Positions 29,212-39,670 are shown, numbered from the stretch's first letter. The stretch: 64,000 nucleotides of DNA from Collinsella sp. (GCA_019414445.1 DXMA01000003.1:109200-173199), one strand, 5' to 3'. Numbers and translations are program-made. The notes: generated by a model from the sequence alone, not told the origin.

Positions 29212-30687
29212 CTACAGCGCCATCGTGCGGGCGCGGTCGATACGCGCCAGACAGTCGTCACGGCCGACGAGCGCCATGGTCTCGCCCAGCGGAGGGCTCA
29301 CCATGTTGCCGCAAACGGCGACGCGCACGGCCTGGAACACCACGCGCTTCTTAAGGTCCATCTGCTCGGGCAGCGGCTCAAGCGCGGCGTCGATGGCCTC
29401 GGCAGTCCACTCGTCCACGCCCTCGAGCGCGGCCTTGGCGGCGTCCAGGATGGCACCCATGCCTTCCTTGGCCAGGCCCTTGTTGACGGATTTCTCGTCA
29501 TACTCGAGCGTCTCGGCCGTAGCAAAGATGGGAGCGGCGACGGTCACGGCGTCGGCCGGCATCTTGGTGCGCGGCTTGACGATGGCGGCAAGCGCATCGA
29601 TCCAATCCTCGCCGTACTCGACGTTGCCCTCGATGAGACCCGCCTCGTGCAGCTCGGGGACCATGATCTCGTCGGCAAACTGGGCATCGGACATGCCGTT
29701 GATGTACTCGGCATTGACCCAGTCGAGCTTCTTGGGGTCGAAGGTCGCCGGGTTCTTGGAGATGCGGTCGAGCGAGAACTTGCTAGCAAGAACATCGCGC
29801 GGGATGATCGTGGTCTCGCCGTCGAGCGACCAGCCGAGCAGCGCCAGGTAGTTGACGAAGGCGTCGGAAAGGTAGCCGGCGTCGCGGTACTCCTCCACCG
29901 AAGTTGCGCCGTGGCGCTTGGAGAGCTTCTTGCCGTCGGCGCCCAGGATCATGGAGATGTGGGCGAACGTGGGCACGGGCGCGCCGAGGGCCTCGTAGAC
30001 TATGACCTGGCGCGGGGTGTTGGACAGGTGGTCGTCGCCGCGGATGACATGGGTGATCTTCATCATGGCGTCGTCGACGACGGTCGCAAAGTTGTACGTG
30101 GGCGTGCCATCGGAGCGGAAGATGACAAAGTCGTCGAGCTCCTTGGCGTCGAAGGTCACCTCGCCGTGAACGGCGTCGTGGATGACGACGTCGCCGCGGT
30201 CCTCGGGCACCCTGATGCGCAGGACGTAGGACTCGCCGGCCTCGATGCGGCGGCGGGCCTCCTCGGGATCAAGATCGCGGCAACGACGCTGATAGCCCTG
30301 GAAGGGGTCCTTGCGCTCCTGCGCGGCCTTGCGGTCGGCGTCGAGCTGCTCCTTGGTGCAGAAGCAGGGATAGGCCTTGCCCTCGTCCCAAAGTTTCTGG
30401 GCGGCCTGCTTGTACAGGTCCAGGCGCTCAGTCTGGGCGTAGGGGCCAAAGTCGCCGCCTACCTCGGGACCCTCGTCCCAGTCCAGGCCCAGCCAACGCA
30501 TGGCGCGCAGGATGATCTGCGTGTTCTCGTCGGTGGAGCGGGTGGGATCGGTGTCGTCGATGCGCAGGATGAACGTGCCGCCGTTAGCACGGGCGAAAGC
30601 CCAGTTATAGATAGCGGTGCGGGCGCCGCCGATGTGCAGCTTGCCCGTCGGTGAGGGTGCAAAGCGGACGCGAACGTCTGATGCCAT
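29212..30687 (-). CDS. gltX: Glutamyl-tRNA synthetase
   Basis: 491 residues, class I synthetase. The HIGH-type motif is RFAPSPTGKLHIGGARTA at the N-terminus and the KMSKS-type motif is DGKKLSKRHGATSV. FILRIDDTDPTRS is typical of GluRS, and a helical anticodon-binding domain follows. GGAG precedes the ATG at 30687. A partial tRNA-Glu lies at the right edge of the window, too far away to be linked. Confidence 0.96.
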   Translation of the reverse strand: MASDVRVRFAPSPTGKLHIGGARTAIYNWAFARANGGTFILRIDDTDPTRSTDENTQIILRAMRWLGLDWDEGPEVGGDFGPYAQTERLDLYKQAAQKLWDEGKAYPCFCTKEQLDADRKAAQERKDPFQGYQRRCRDLDPEEARRRIEAGESYVLRIRVPEDRGDVVIHDAVHGEVTFDAKELDDFVIFRSDGTPTYNFATVVDDAMMKITHVIRGDDHLSNTPRQVIVYEALGAPVPTFAHISMILGADGKKLSKRHGATSVEEYRDAGYLSDAFVNYLALLGWSLDGETTIIPRDVLASKFSLDRISKNPATFDPKKLDWVNAEYINGMSDAQFADEIMVPELHEAGLIEGNVEYGEDWIDALAAIVKPRTKMPADAVTVAAPIFATAETLEYDEKSVNKGLAKEGMGAILDAAKAALEGVDEWTAEAIDAALEPLPEQMDLKKRVVFQAVRVAVCGNMVSPPLGETMALVGRDDCLARIDRARTMAL

Positions 30688-30773
30688 GGAAATCTCCTCG
30701 ATTGCAGGATGGATGTCTAACCGCACCAGTATAAAGCATCAAAGCAACCTCCGCACAAAGGGCACCGACCCAG

Positions 30774-30859
30774 TCATTGGGGACAGACTTAAATGATCAG
30801 TCTTTGGGCAACCTGTCGGCACTTAGGTAAGGCTGGTCATTTAAGTCTGTCCCCAATGA
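30774..30859. repeat. 86-bp palindrome with perfect 23-bp arms
   Basis: Perfectly complementary 23-base arms (30774-30796 and 30837-30859), beginning TCATTGGGGACAGACTTAAA, flank a 40-base loop. The arms carry the TTGGGGACAGA word that recurs in repeat families of other bacteria (recalled, not checked). It lies between the divergent gltX and metK genes, upstream of the metK promoter. Confidence 0.7.
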
Positions 30860-30897
30860 GTAGGTGCGGAAAGGGTGTGAATGTTTGATTTACGCGC

Positions 30898-30970
30898 TAT
30901 GATGTGCCCTTGCATAGAGAGCCCGGCGGAATGGTAACGGTCGCCGGGACACGTTTTTGAAAGGACAATC
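30898..30970 (+). promoter_or_regulatory. metK promoter and structured leader, possible SAM-III/VI-like riboswitch
   Basis: A TATGAT -10 box (30898-30903) begins a short leader. The leader has a seven-pair stem CCCGGCG (30922-30928)/CGCCGGG (30942-30948), and its 5' end TGTGCCCTT (30903 on) can pair, with bulges, with AAAGGACA covering the ribosome site. Pairing of the 5' end with the Shine-Dalgarno sequence upstream of metK is the logic of the SMK (SAM-III) and SAM-VI riboswitches. This is an eye-level resemblance only; the conserved ligand core was not verified. Confidence 0.3.
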
Positions 30971-32251
<1,281 letters not shown>

Positions 32252-32288
32252 TTGGGAACCACCAAGGTCACAACACGCACACGCTTTC

Positions 32289-32326
32289 AAAAGAAGTACC
32301 GCCCCCAAGCGGTACTTCTTTTTTAT
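32289..32326 (+). terminator. Intrinsic terminator after metK
   Basis: AAGAAGTACCGC (32291-32302) pairs perfectly with GCGGTACTTCTT (32309-32320), followed by TTTTATTTAT. Confidence 0.88.
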
Positions 32327-32418
32327 TTATCCGGTAGTGAAGATGTTTCGATATGAGCCAACGCTGCGTCACTAGCTAATGAATTTTGCAGCACGGGCAC
32401 TCCAACCATGTATCCTTA

Positions 32419-32540
32419 GTCCCGAGGGGCGGGGCATAAGTTTGATCGCGAGTTCCGCACGAGCCGGAGAGCACTTAATGTGCTCTCCGTGCGAGTCAGG
32501 ACTGTCCGAGCAGGCGACCTTATGCCCCGCCCCTCGGGAC
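32419..32540. repeat. 122-bp nested palindrome upstream of serine dehydratase
   Basis: Outer arms of 21 bases (32419-32439 and 32520-32540, beginning GTCCCGAGGGGCGGGGCATA) are perfectly complementary. Inside, GGAGAGCAC (32465-32473) pairs with GTGCTCTCC (32479-32487), itself flanked by CGCAC/GTGCG. The element ends only 23 bases before the sdaA start, so it lies in that gene's leader or promoter. Confidence 0.65.
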
Positions 32541-32563
32541 GACGGGATAGAACAGGAGCGCAT

Positions 32564-34171
32564 ATGGCAGGCAAGCCACAAACACTAGCTACGACCTCGG
32601 CATTCGAGATCTTGGGCCCCGTCATGGTCGGCCCCAGCTCATCGCACACCGCCGGCGCCCTGCGCTGCGCCCAAGTTGCCGCCAGCCTGCTGGAAGGCCG
32701 CATCACTAAGGTCACCTTTGGCCTGTGGAACTCCTTTGCCCACACCTACCGCGGCCACGGCACCGATCGTGCGCTCGTCGCGGGCATCCTGGGCCTCGAC
32801 ACCGATGACGAGAACATCAAGCAGGCCTTTGACCTCGCAAGCGAGCAGGGCCTCGAATATCACTTTGACATCAAGGGCGACGACGCCTCCATCCACCCCA
32901 ACACCGTCGACATTGACATGGTCGACGACACGGGTGCGACGGCACAGGTCCGCGGTGAGAGCCTGGGCGGCGGCAAGATGCGCATCAGCCGCATTAACGG
33001 CGTCGGCGTTGACATCTCGGGCATGTACTCAACGCTCTTCGTGGCGCACAAGGACGTCCCCGGCGTGCTCGCCGCGCTCACCAACCTGCTCGCCTACGCA
33101 CACGTGAACATCGCCTTCTGCCGCACCTACCGCACCGAAGTGGGCGGCCAGGCCTACTCCGTCTTTGAGACCGACGGCGCGCCCGACGACACTGTTGTCC
33201 CGATGCTGCGTAAGCTCGACAATGTCGATTACGCGACCTTTATCGAGCTCCCCGGTTCTGCTTCGTCGCTCTCCCCCGGCGTCTCGGCCAAGGAAATCTT
33301 CGACGACGGCGAGCAGCTGCTCGATGCGTGCGAGGAACTGGGGCTCAGCATCGGCGCCGTCATGGCCGTTCGCGAGGCGCGCCTGACCGGCGAGGCCCAC
33401 GCCGTCGCCGCCATGCGCCGCGTGCTCGACGTCATGCGCGAGGAGACCACGGCCCCTATCGTCAATCCGCAGCGCTCGCTCGGCGGGCTTATCGGCGGCG
33501 AGGCCAAGCTTGTCGATGCCACCGGCCGCAACGACCTGAGCTCCAATTTAATGGGCGCCGTCCAGACTGACGCCGTGGCCCGCGCCATGGCCGTGCTCGA
33601 GCGCTCGGCCACGATGGGCGTAATCGTCGCAGCTCCGACGGCAGGATCCGCGGGCGTCGTCCCCGGCTGTGTGCTGGCACTCGCCGACCACCTGCAGCTC
33701 GACGACGAGCAGGTGATGGACGCGCTCTACTGCGCCGCCGCCATCGGCCTCAACCTCACCACGAGCGCCTGCGTTGCCGGCGCCGAGGGCGGCTGTCAGG
33801 CCGAGGTCGGAAGTGCGGCCGCCATGGCCGCCGCCGCGCTAGTGCAGATGCTCGGCGGCACACCCGAGCAGGCGCTCGACGCCAGTTCCATCGCGCTGAG
33901 TAATCTGCTGGGCCTCGTTTGTGACCCCGTCGGTGGCCTCGTGGAGGTGCCCTGCCAAAACCGCAACGCCATCGGCGTGGCAGCCGCCTTTAGCTCCGCA
34001 CAACTCGCCCTCGCCGGCATTAAGAGCCTGGTGCCGTTTGACCAGATGGCACACGTCATGCTCTCGGTTGGCCACGCCCTGCCGGCCACGCTGCGCGAGA
34101 CGGCAAAGGGCGGCATCGCACAGGCTCCGGCCGCACTTTCGGCCTGTGCAAAATGCGGTGTGTGCGGGTAG
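32564..34171 (+). CDS. sdaA: L-serine dehydratase, iron-sulfur type, single chain
   Basis: 535 residues carrying both halves of the oxygen-sensitive enzyme in one chain. The beta half begins FEILGPVMVGPSSSHTAGAL, an ACT-like region follows near residues 190-270 (DVPGVLAALTNLLAYA), then the alpha half with APTAGSAGVVPGCVLAL and TSACVAGAEGGCQAEVG supplying cluster cysteines. It deaminates serine to pyruvate and ammonia with a [4Fe-4S] centre. The C-terminus ends CAKCGVCG; in this family the chain end can reach the cluster. Start at 32564 with AGGAG upstream. A terminator follows. Confidence 0.93.
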   Translation: MAGKPQTLATTSAFEILGPVMVGPSSSHTAGALRCAQVAASLLEGRITKVTFGLWNSFAHTYRGHGTDRALVAGILGLDTDDENIKQAFDLASEQGLEYHFDIKGDDASIHPNTVDIDMVDDTGATAQVRGESLGGGKMRISRINGVGVDISGMYSTLFVAHKDVPGVLAALTNLLAYAHVNIAFCRTYRTEVGGQAYSVFETDGAPDDTVVPMLRKLDNVDYATFIELPGSASSLSPGVSAKEIFDDGEQLLDACEELGLSIGAVMAVREARLTGEAHAVAAMRRVLDVMREETTAPIVNPQRSLGGLIGGEAKLVDATGRNDLSSNLMGAVQTDAVARAMAVLERSATMGVIVAAPTAGSAGVVPGCVLALADHLQLDDEQVMDALYCAAAIGLNLTTSACVAGAEGGCQAEVGSAAAMAAAALVQMLGGTPEQALDASSIALSNLLGLVCDPVGGLVEVPCQNRNAIGVAAAFSSAQLALAGIKSLVPFDQMAHVMLSVGHALPATLRETAKGGIAQAPAALSACAKCGVCG

Positions 34172-34191
34172 TGACCAAGAACGACTCGATA

Positions 34192-34216
34192 GTGGGACAA
34201 ATGTCCCACCTCTTTT
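34192..34216 (+). terminator. Intrinsic terminator after sdaA
   Basis: GTGGGACA (34192-34199) pairs with TGTCCCAC (34202-34209), followed by CTCTTTTG. The two-base central loop would open to four. Confidence 0.55.
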
Positions 34217-34257
34217 GAATGCCACCGTTTCCGTACCACAAACAACTAGGTAATCGC

Positions 34258-34263
34258 TATAAT
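34258..34263 (+). promoter_or_regulatory. Consensus -10 box upstream of the L,D-transpeptidase
   Basis: A perfect TATAAT at 34258-34263 lies 57 bases before the start codon. No good -35 box is at the right spacing, so another sigma-contact or activator may be used. Confidence 0.4.
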
Positions 34264-34320
34264 GCAAGCCCAGTAAAAACACGATGAGCCGCAAGGCGAA
34301 ATTCGAAGGATATGCATACG

Positions 34321-36045
34321 ATGTCGCAAAACGATCGAACTCAACTGATTCCCGATCCGCAGCAGCCGAGCAGGCACACCGGTGGCGTTCAGTCGCCGCG
34401 TCCTATCGCGCCGAGCCACGGTCAGGAGCGTGGTGCGGCAAACGCTTCCCAACGCCCGAACCAGCAGCGTCAGCCACGTCAGCAGCGCCAGGCAAACGGC
34501 AATGCGCCCAAGCAGCCCCACGTGCACGGTCGAGGCGATCGCGGCCCCGCGCGCAAACCTACCGGGAACAATAAGTCGGGCAAAAAGACGACGCTCTTTG
34601 TCCTCCTGGGTCTTATCGTCATTGTCTATATCGTAGGCGTCGTAGCGTTTTCGCAGGTAGCCTACCCCAACACCACCATCGCCGGCGTCGACGTCTCGTT
34701 CTCAAACGCTTCGTCTGCCGCCACCAAGGTCAACTCGGCGTGGAAGCACTATAAGCTCACCGTGGCGGGCGATGACTTTAGCTGGACCTATCAGCCCGAG
34801 TCCGATGAGCCCATCGTCGACGGCGAAGCTGCCGCAAAAGAGATCATCAACCACAACGAAGCCTTTGTATGGCCGGTTCGCCTTGTAGAATCCTTAAGCG
34901 GCAAGACCAAAACAACCGCTACCTCCAACGAAGTAGATCTTGATCAAGACGTCGACCTGTACATGCTCTCCGATACCTTTGACCAAAAGCAGTTTGAGAA
35001 GGATCTGGGCACCGCCATCGATGAGTTTAACGAGGGCCGTTCGGGCACGTTCGAGGCCAATAGCTCCTATGACGAGCAGGCCGGCAAGTTTACCGTCGAA
35101 AAGGCGCGCTCCAACGAAAAACTCAACCGCGAGCATGTCATTAAGTATGCCGAGCTCGAGCTTGCCTCGCTGGCCGAGACCGTAGATCTTTCCAAGCTCG
35201 GCAACGATGCCTATGAGCCGCTCAATGGAACGCTGACCGATGATCAGATTCAGGCCGCATGCGATGCCGCCAATAACTTCTTGGGCGTCAACGTGACCCT
35301 CAAGCTTAACGGCGAAGATGCCGGCAAGGTTGATGGCGGCTCCGTATTGCAGTGGATCAGCTTTGCCGATCCGGCCAACCCCACGCTCGATACGTCGCAG
35401 ATCAGCAGTTGGGCAGCCGAGCTCGCCAACGGCTTTAATACCGTGGGCTCCACTCGCTGGTGGACGCGCGCCGATGGCAAGCAGTGTGCCGTCGAAGGCG
35501 GTGACTTTGGTTGGTCCATCGACAGCAGCTCGCTCGCCAAGCAGGTCGAGGACGCCATTAACAACAAGCAGACCGGCGAAATCGAGATCAAGTACTACCA
35601 GAAGGCCGACACATTTACCGCCAAGGGCGAGCCCGACTGGAAGGCCTATATCGACGTCGACCTGTCCGAGCAGCATGCGCGCTACTACGACGAGAGCGGC
35701 AACATCGTGTGGGAGGCCAACTTTATTTCTGGCAAGCCGGGAGAGGACGCCACCCCCGAGGGCGTATGGCAGATCAACAGCAACAATGGCGCCAGCAAGC
35801 TTATCGGTGCCAAGGACCCCGAGACCGGCAAGCCCAAATACGAGAGCCCGGTCAGCTATTGGATGCCGTTCGAGGGCAATATGGTCGGATTCCACGACGC
35901 CACCTGGCAAAACGACAAGAGCTTCGATAATGCCGAGTCGTACAAGTGGTGCGGCAGCCACGGTTGCATCAACCTGCGCCTGGCCGATGCCAAGTCGCTC
36001 CACGAGCGCATCAAAGTCGGCCTCTGCGTGGTCGTGCACTCGTAA
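34321..36045 (+). CDS. Membrane-anchored L,D-transpeptidase (YkuD)
   Basis: 574 residues. A basic, Gln/Pro-rich cytoplasmic N-terminus (~90 residues) is followed by one membrane segment (TLFVLLGLIVIVYIVGVVAF), putative peptidoglycan-binding repeats over about 120-430, and a C-terminal YkuD catalytic domain. The active site is visible as GFHDATW and KWCGSHGCINLRLADA, with the nucleophilic Cys in SHGC. It cross-links or anchors proteins to peptidoglycan by 3-3 linkages outside the cell. The start at 34321 has GAAGGA ten bases upstream; an ATG at 34312 is too close to it. Confidence 0.93.
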   Translation: MSQNDRTQLIPDPQQPSRHTGGVQSPRPIAPSHGQERGAANASQRPNQQRQPRQQRQANGNAPKQPHVHGRGDRGPARKPTGNNKSGKKTTLFVLLGLIVIVYIVGVVAFSQVAYPNTTIAGVDVSFSNASSAATKVNSAWKHYKLTVAGDDFSWTYQPESDEPIVDGEAAAKEIINHNEAFVWPVRLVESLSGKTKTTATSNEVDLDQDVDLYMLSDTFDQKQFEKDLGTAIDEFNEGRSGTFEANSSYDEQAGKFTVEKARSNEKLNREHVIKYAELELASLAETVDLSKLGNDAYEPLNGTLTDDQIQAACDAANNFLGVNVTLKLNGEDAGKVDGGSVLQWISFADPANPTLDTSQISSWAAELANGFNTVGSTRWWTRADGKQCAVEGGDFGWSIDSSSLAKQVEDAINNKQTGEIEIKYYQKADTFTAKGEPDWKAYIDVDLSEQHARYYDESGNIVWEANFISGKPGEDATPEGVWQINSNNGASKLIGAKDPETGKPKYESPVSYWMPFEGNMVGFHDATWQNDKSFDNAESYKWCGSHGCINLRLADAKSLHERIKVGLCVVVHS

Positions 36046-36113
36046 CGCAGCTAACGTCTACAACAAGTAAACAGCACGGCGACAAAACTTACAGTACCGT
36101 CATCCGCAACTTC

Positions 36114-36143
36114 TATACGCCCGCCTATCGCGACGGGCGTATA
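36114..36143 (+). other. Hairpin between the L,D-transpeptidase and the ABC adaptor gene
   Basis: TATACGCCCG (36114-36123) pairs perfectly with CGGGCGTATA (36134-36143), followed by TACTTATC. It could be a weak terminator. Confidence 0.45.
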
Positions 36144-36177
36144 TACTTATCGGAGCCATATCGATAAAGGAGACGCT

Positions 36178-37599
36178 ATGTCCAAGGTCCCCACGATCAA
36201 TCCGGGTCCTGACGATTCCGATCGCATGCCCCAAGATGCCACCGAGACCCTGCCGATTATCAGCGCTGCAGACACCAAGCAGCCCCAAACGAGTCTCGAC
36301 GATTCGACCGATATCTCCGATGAAGAAGCCTATGCAAAGCTCAAGGCAAAGCGTGCCGAGCGTCGGCGCAAAAAGCTCATCCGACGCGGTATCGCCGTCG
36401 GTGTCGTTGTTGCCATCGCGCTCATTGCCATCATCGCAACGCTGGTCATCAACGCGCAACCCGCAGGCACCAACGGACCGGTGACCGACATGGTGACCGA
36501 GGGCACGTTTAGCACAACGGTCGAGGCAAAAGGCCAGCTCAAACCCATTTCGTCCTCAGTGGTCTCCCCTTCTGTCGACGGCACGGTCGATTCGATCAAC
36601 GTGCAGGCAGGCCAATCCGTCAACGAGGGCGACGTGCTTATGACCATTAAAAACGACGAGCTCGATCGCAACGTTGCCGAGGCGCAGCGTGCAGTTGCAG
36701 CCGCTCAAGAAGACCTCGCCAACGCGCAGAAAGCCGCAGCTGCCGCGCAGGCCAACCCAACGACGGACGTCGACGGAGGTTCCGCAGCGGCTGGCATCTC
36801 CGCCGCATCAGCGGACACGAACGCCGTATCGGCCGCGCAGCGCAGCCTCACATCGGCCCAGGCAAACCTCGATCAGGCGAACGCCAAGGCCGCCAGCCGT
36901 ACGGTCACGGCCCCGAGCTCGGGCAGCATCGTGGAGCTCAACGCCAAGGTGGGCGCCACGGTAACAGGCGGCATGATCATGGGCGAAAGCGATACGAGCG
37001 GCGGCAAGCAGTGCATGCAGATCGCCGACCTGTCCAAGATGAAGGTGACGGTTCAGGTGGGCGAAAAGGATATCGCCAAAATTGCCGTGGGCCAAAGCGC
37101 CAACGTGACCTATCCCGCGTTTCCCGATATCGTGAGCCAGGGCACCGTCACGGCTATCGCCTCGGTGGCAAACTCCGACTCCTCCTCCGGGAGCGGCGGC
37201 AGCGTGACCTTTAACGTCGACATCCTCATCGAAGCACCTGACAGTCGCCTTAAGCCGGGTATGACTGCCGAGGTCTCGGTAGTGACCGAGAAGCTCGACG
37301 ACGCGGTGATGGTGCCGACCATGGCGCTGATGACCGAAGATGGCGAGCACTATTACGTCAATTTGGCCACCGATTCGGAGGGTAAAAAGACGCGCCGCGT
37401 GAAGGTGACCGTCGTGACGCAAAACGACAACGAGGCTGTAGTCGGTAAGACGCAGGTCAAGCGCGACGACCAGGGCAACGAGATCAATCCAGACGTCCCG
37501 GTTACCAAGCTACGCGACGGCGACACCATCGTGACGGATACCGGCACAGGAATGACGGCAGACGGCGGCGACAACATGCCTGCCGACGAGGGCAAGTAA
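36178..37599 (+). CDS. MacA/HlyD-type efflux adaptor protein
   Basis: 473 residues. A ~60-residue acidic cytoplasmic N-terminus leads to one membrane anchor (GIAVGVVVAIALIAIIATLV). A lipoyl-like half-motif (STTVEAKGQLKPISSSVVSP, VDSINVQAGQSVNEGDVL), an Ala-rich coiled coil (about 160-245) and the returning barrel half follow (TVTAPSSGSIVELNAKVG). Such proteins connect an ABC exporter to the envelope. The next two genes encode the matching ATPase and permease and overlap in TAATG/ATGA fashion. The substrate is unknown; antimicrobial peptide or lipid export are options. Confidence 0.9.
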   Translation: MSKVPTINPGPDDSDRMPQDATETLPIISAADTKQPQTSLDDSTDISDEEAYAKLKAKRAERRRKKLIRRGIAVGVVVAIALIAIIATLVINAQPAGTNGPVTDMVTEGTFSTTVEAKGQLKPISSSVVSPSVDGTVDSINVQAGQSVNEGDVLMTIKNDELDRNVAEAQRAVAAAQEDLANAQKAAAAAQANPTTDVDGGSAAAGISAASADTNAVSAAQRSLTSAQANLDQANAKAASRTVTAPSSGSIVELNAKVGATVTGGMIMGESDTSGGKQCMQIADLSKMKVTVQVGEKDIAKIAVGQSANVTYPAFPDIVSQGTVTAIASVANSDSSSGSGGSVTFNVDILIEAPDSRLKPGMTAEVSVVTEKLDDAVMVPTMALMTEDGEHYYVNLATDSEGKKTRRVKVTVVTQNDNEAVVGKTQVKRDDQGNEINPDVPVTKLRDGDTIVTDTGTGMTADGGDNMPADEGK

Positions 37600-38372
37600 T
37601 GCGTCCCGTCATCGACATCCGCAACGTGCACCGCATCTTTGAGAGCGAGGCCGGTTGCGCCCACATCCTGCATAACGTGAGCCTGGCAGTAGATCCCGGA
37701 GAGTTCGTTGCCATCACCGGCCCCTCGGGCTCAGGCAAGTCGACGCTCATGAACATCCTGGGCTGCCTGGACAAACCGACGGTGGGCGATTACTTCCTGC
37801 AAGGGCTCAACGTCGCCGAGCTCGACGATGACGAGCTCACCGAGGTGCGAGCGCTGAGCATCGGCTTTGTCTTTCAGAGCTTTAATCTGCTGCCGCGCCT
37901 GACGGTGATCGAAAACGTCATTCTGCCGCTGTCCTACACCAATGTGCCGCGCAGCCAGCGCGAGATGCGCGCCGTGCACGCACTGCAGGCCGTCACGCTG
38001 CCCGTCGACCATTGGGACCACCGCATATCCGAGCTCTCGGGCGGACAGATGCAGCGCGTCGCCATCGCGCGCGCCCTTGTCAACGATCCACCCATCATTT
38101 TGGCCGACGAGCCGACGGGCAACCTGGACTCCGCCACGGGAGCGCTCGTCATGGAAACCTTCCACAAGCTCCAGGAGCGCGGCAAAACCATCGTGCTTAT
38201 CACACACGACCCCGGCATCGCCGCCGAGGCCGACCGTGCCGTGACCATCCGCGACGGTCGCATTCACGACGGCGCGTATATTCCGCATGCACCGCGGACC
38301 CTACGCAGCGCCGTAGATAACCTGCCCATTATTTCCGTCTCCGCCAACCCGCCGAAAGGGGTGATGGCATGA
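37599..38372 (+). CDS. MacB/LolD-type ABC transporter ATP-binding protein
   Basis: 257 residues with Walker A ITGPSGSGKSTLMNILG, Q-loop FVFQSFNLLPRL, signature ELSGGQMQRVAIARAL and Walker B IILADEPTGNLDSATG, a pattern specific to the LolD/FtsE/MacB group. The ATG overlaps the adaptor stop by one base, and the permease overlaps its end by four, so all three are co-translated. It powers the neighbouring FtsX-type permease. Confidence 0.95.
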   Translation: MRPVIDIRNVHRIFESEAGCAHILHNVSLAVDPGEFVAITGPSGSGKSTLMNILGCLDKPTVGDYFLQGLNVAELDDDELTEVRALSIGFVFQSFNLLPRLTVIENVILPLSYTNVPRSQREMRAVHALQAVTLPVDHWDHRISELSGGQMQRVAIARALVNDPPIILADEPTGNLDSATGALVMETFHKLQERGKTIVLITHDPGIAAEADRAVTIRDGRIHDGAYIPHAPRTLRSAVDNLPIISVSANPPKGVMA

Positions 38373-39583
38373 GCGCCCGCGATCTTATCCAGGAAGCCCT
38401 TCACTCGCTCGAGGCCAACAAGGGGCGCAGCCTGCTCACCATCCTGGGCATTGTCATCGGCATCGCCTCGGTCATTGCCATGAATTCGCTCATCGGCGGC
38501 ATCCAAAACAGCTTGGTCAACAGCCTGGGCCTCAACGCAGCTCGCATGGTTCAGATCTATTCGTCCCAAGAACTCTCTGATTCTGACGTCCAGAAGCTTC
38601 AAAAACTGGTGCCGCAGATAGAACAGATCGGCATTGTCAAAAGCGCGTATACCGAGTACAAGACCGGCGAAAAAAGCTATACCGTCATGGCACAGGGTGT
38701 CGATAGCGACATGCTCGAGGCCGTGGGTGCCAGTAAGCTCGTTGCGGGGCGCACCTACACCGATGTCGAGTCAAAGGCAGGCTCGCGCGTGGCGCTCATC
38801 AGCCGCGGCGGCGCCGATCAGCTTTACGGCAACGAACAGGATGCGCTGGGAAAAACCATCAAAGTGTCCAACGGCGAGGTGCAGATTGTAGGCGTGATTG
38901 ATGGCGGCAGCGACTCCATGGGCTCGCTCACTTTGTATATGCCACGCGAAACCATCTCCGGCCTATTTGGCGACGAGAACCCTTCATTCCCCTGCGTGAC
39001 GGCACTTGCCGCCGAGGGCACGGACATGGATGAACTCTGCAAGACCATCGAGTCCAAGGTGCGCGCGATGAAGGGCATCGCGGAGGATGATGAGTACGAC
39101 AGTGTATCGGCGACTTCCATGAAAAGCGCTATCGACTCCCTCAATTCCTTTATGGGCGCCTTCTCGCTCATCATGGGTGCTGTCGCCAGCATCTCGCTGC
39201 TTGTCGGCGGTATCGGCATTATGAATATGATGCTCACCAACGTGACTGAGCGCATTCGAGAGATCGGCATCCGCCGCGCTCTGGGTGCCAGTCGTCGCGA
39301 TATCACCGCGCAGTTTTTGGCCGAGTCTTCGGCGCTGTGCGTCACCGGTGGCCTACTGGGTGTCCTGATAGGCTATCTGCTGGCCTGGGGCCTCGCGATG
39401 TTTGCCTCTGGATCCGGGATTCTTGGCGAGCTCGGAGCCAGCGGGCAAATCACACCGAGTTTTTCAATCGCCACGGTGCTGCTGGCCTTCGCCGTCTCCG
39501 TCGGCATCGGCGTAATCTTTGGCTTCTACCCCGCTCGCCGCGCGGCAAAGCTCAACCCGGTGGAGTGCCTACGCTACCAGTAA
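38369..39583 (+). CDS. MacB-type ABC transporter permease (FtsX family)
   Basis: 404 residues. One N-terminal membrane segment (RSLLTILGIVIGIASVIAM) is followed by a large extracytoplasmic MacB periplasmic-core domain (about 45-255) and three C-terminal membrane helices. The conserved GGIGIMNMMLTNVTERIREI and GIRRALGASRRDI stretch, which couples to the ATPase, is present. It is the last gene of the three-gene mechanotransmission-type system. A palindromic repeat begins 14 bases downstream. Confidence 0.94.
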   Translation: MSARDLIQEALHSLEANKGRSLLTILGIVIGIASVIAMNSLIGGIQNSLVNSLGLNAARMVQIYSSQELSDSDVQKLQKLVPQIEQIGIVKSAYTEYKTGEKSYTVMAQGVDSDMLEAVGASKLVAGRTYTDVESKAGSRVALISRGGADQLYGNEQDALGKTIKVSNGEVQIVGVIDGGSDSMGSLTLYMPRETISGLFGDENPSFPCVTALAAEGTDMDELCKTIESKVRAMKGIAEDDEYDSVSATSMKSAIDSLNSFMGAFSLIMGAVASISLLVGGIGIMNMMLTNVTERIREIGIRRALGASRRDITAQFLAESSALCVTGGLLGVLIGYLLAWGLAMFASGSGILGELGASGQITPSFSIATVLLAFAVSVGIGVIFGFYPARRAAKLNPVECLRYQ

Positions 39584-39596
39584 GCCACCACCAACA

Positions 39597-39663
39597 AGTT
39601 GCGGTGAATTAGGGACTGAATATGCTATCTAGCAGCAAAAACAGACACTATTTCACCGCAACT
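39597..39663. repeat. 67-bp palindromic repeat, copy 2
   Basis: The same arms AGTTGCGGTGAA/TTCACCGCAACT and the same 67-base length as the element at 23403-23469, in the same orientation relative to the plus strand. It sits at the left border of the cobalamin island, between the permease gene and the transposase scrap. Confidence 0.7.
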
Positions 39664-39670
39664 AATTGAA

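Noticed and set aside
34192..34216. The GTGGGACA/TGTCCCAC dyad considered as a transcription-factor operator
   Set aside because: Its place directly after sdaA, followed by CTCTTTTG, fits a terminator better, although the loop is small.
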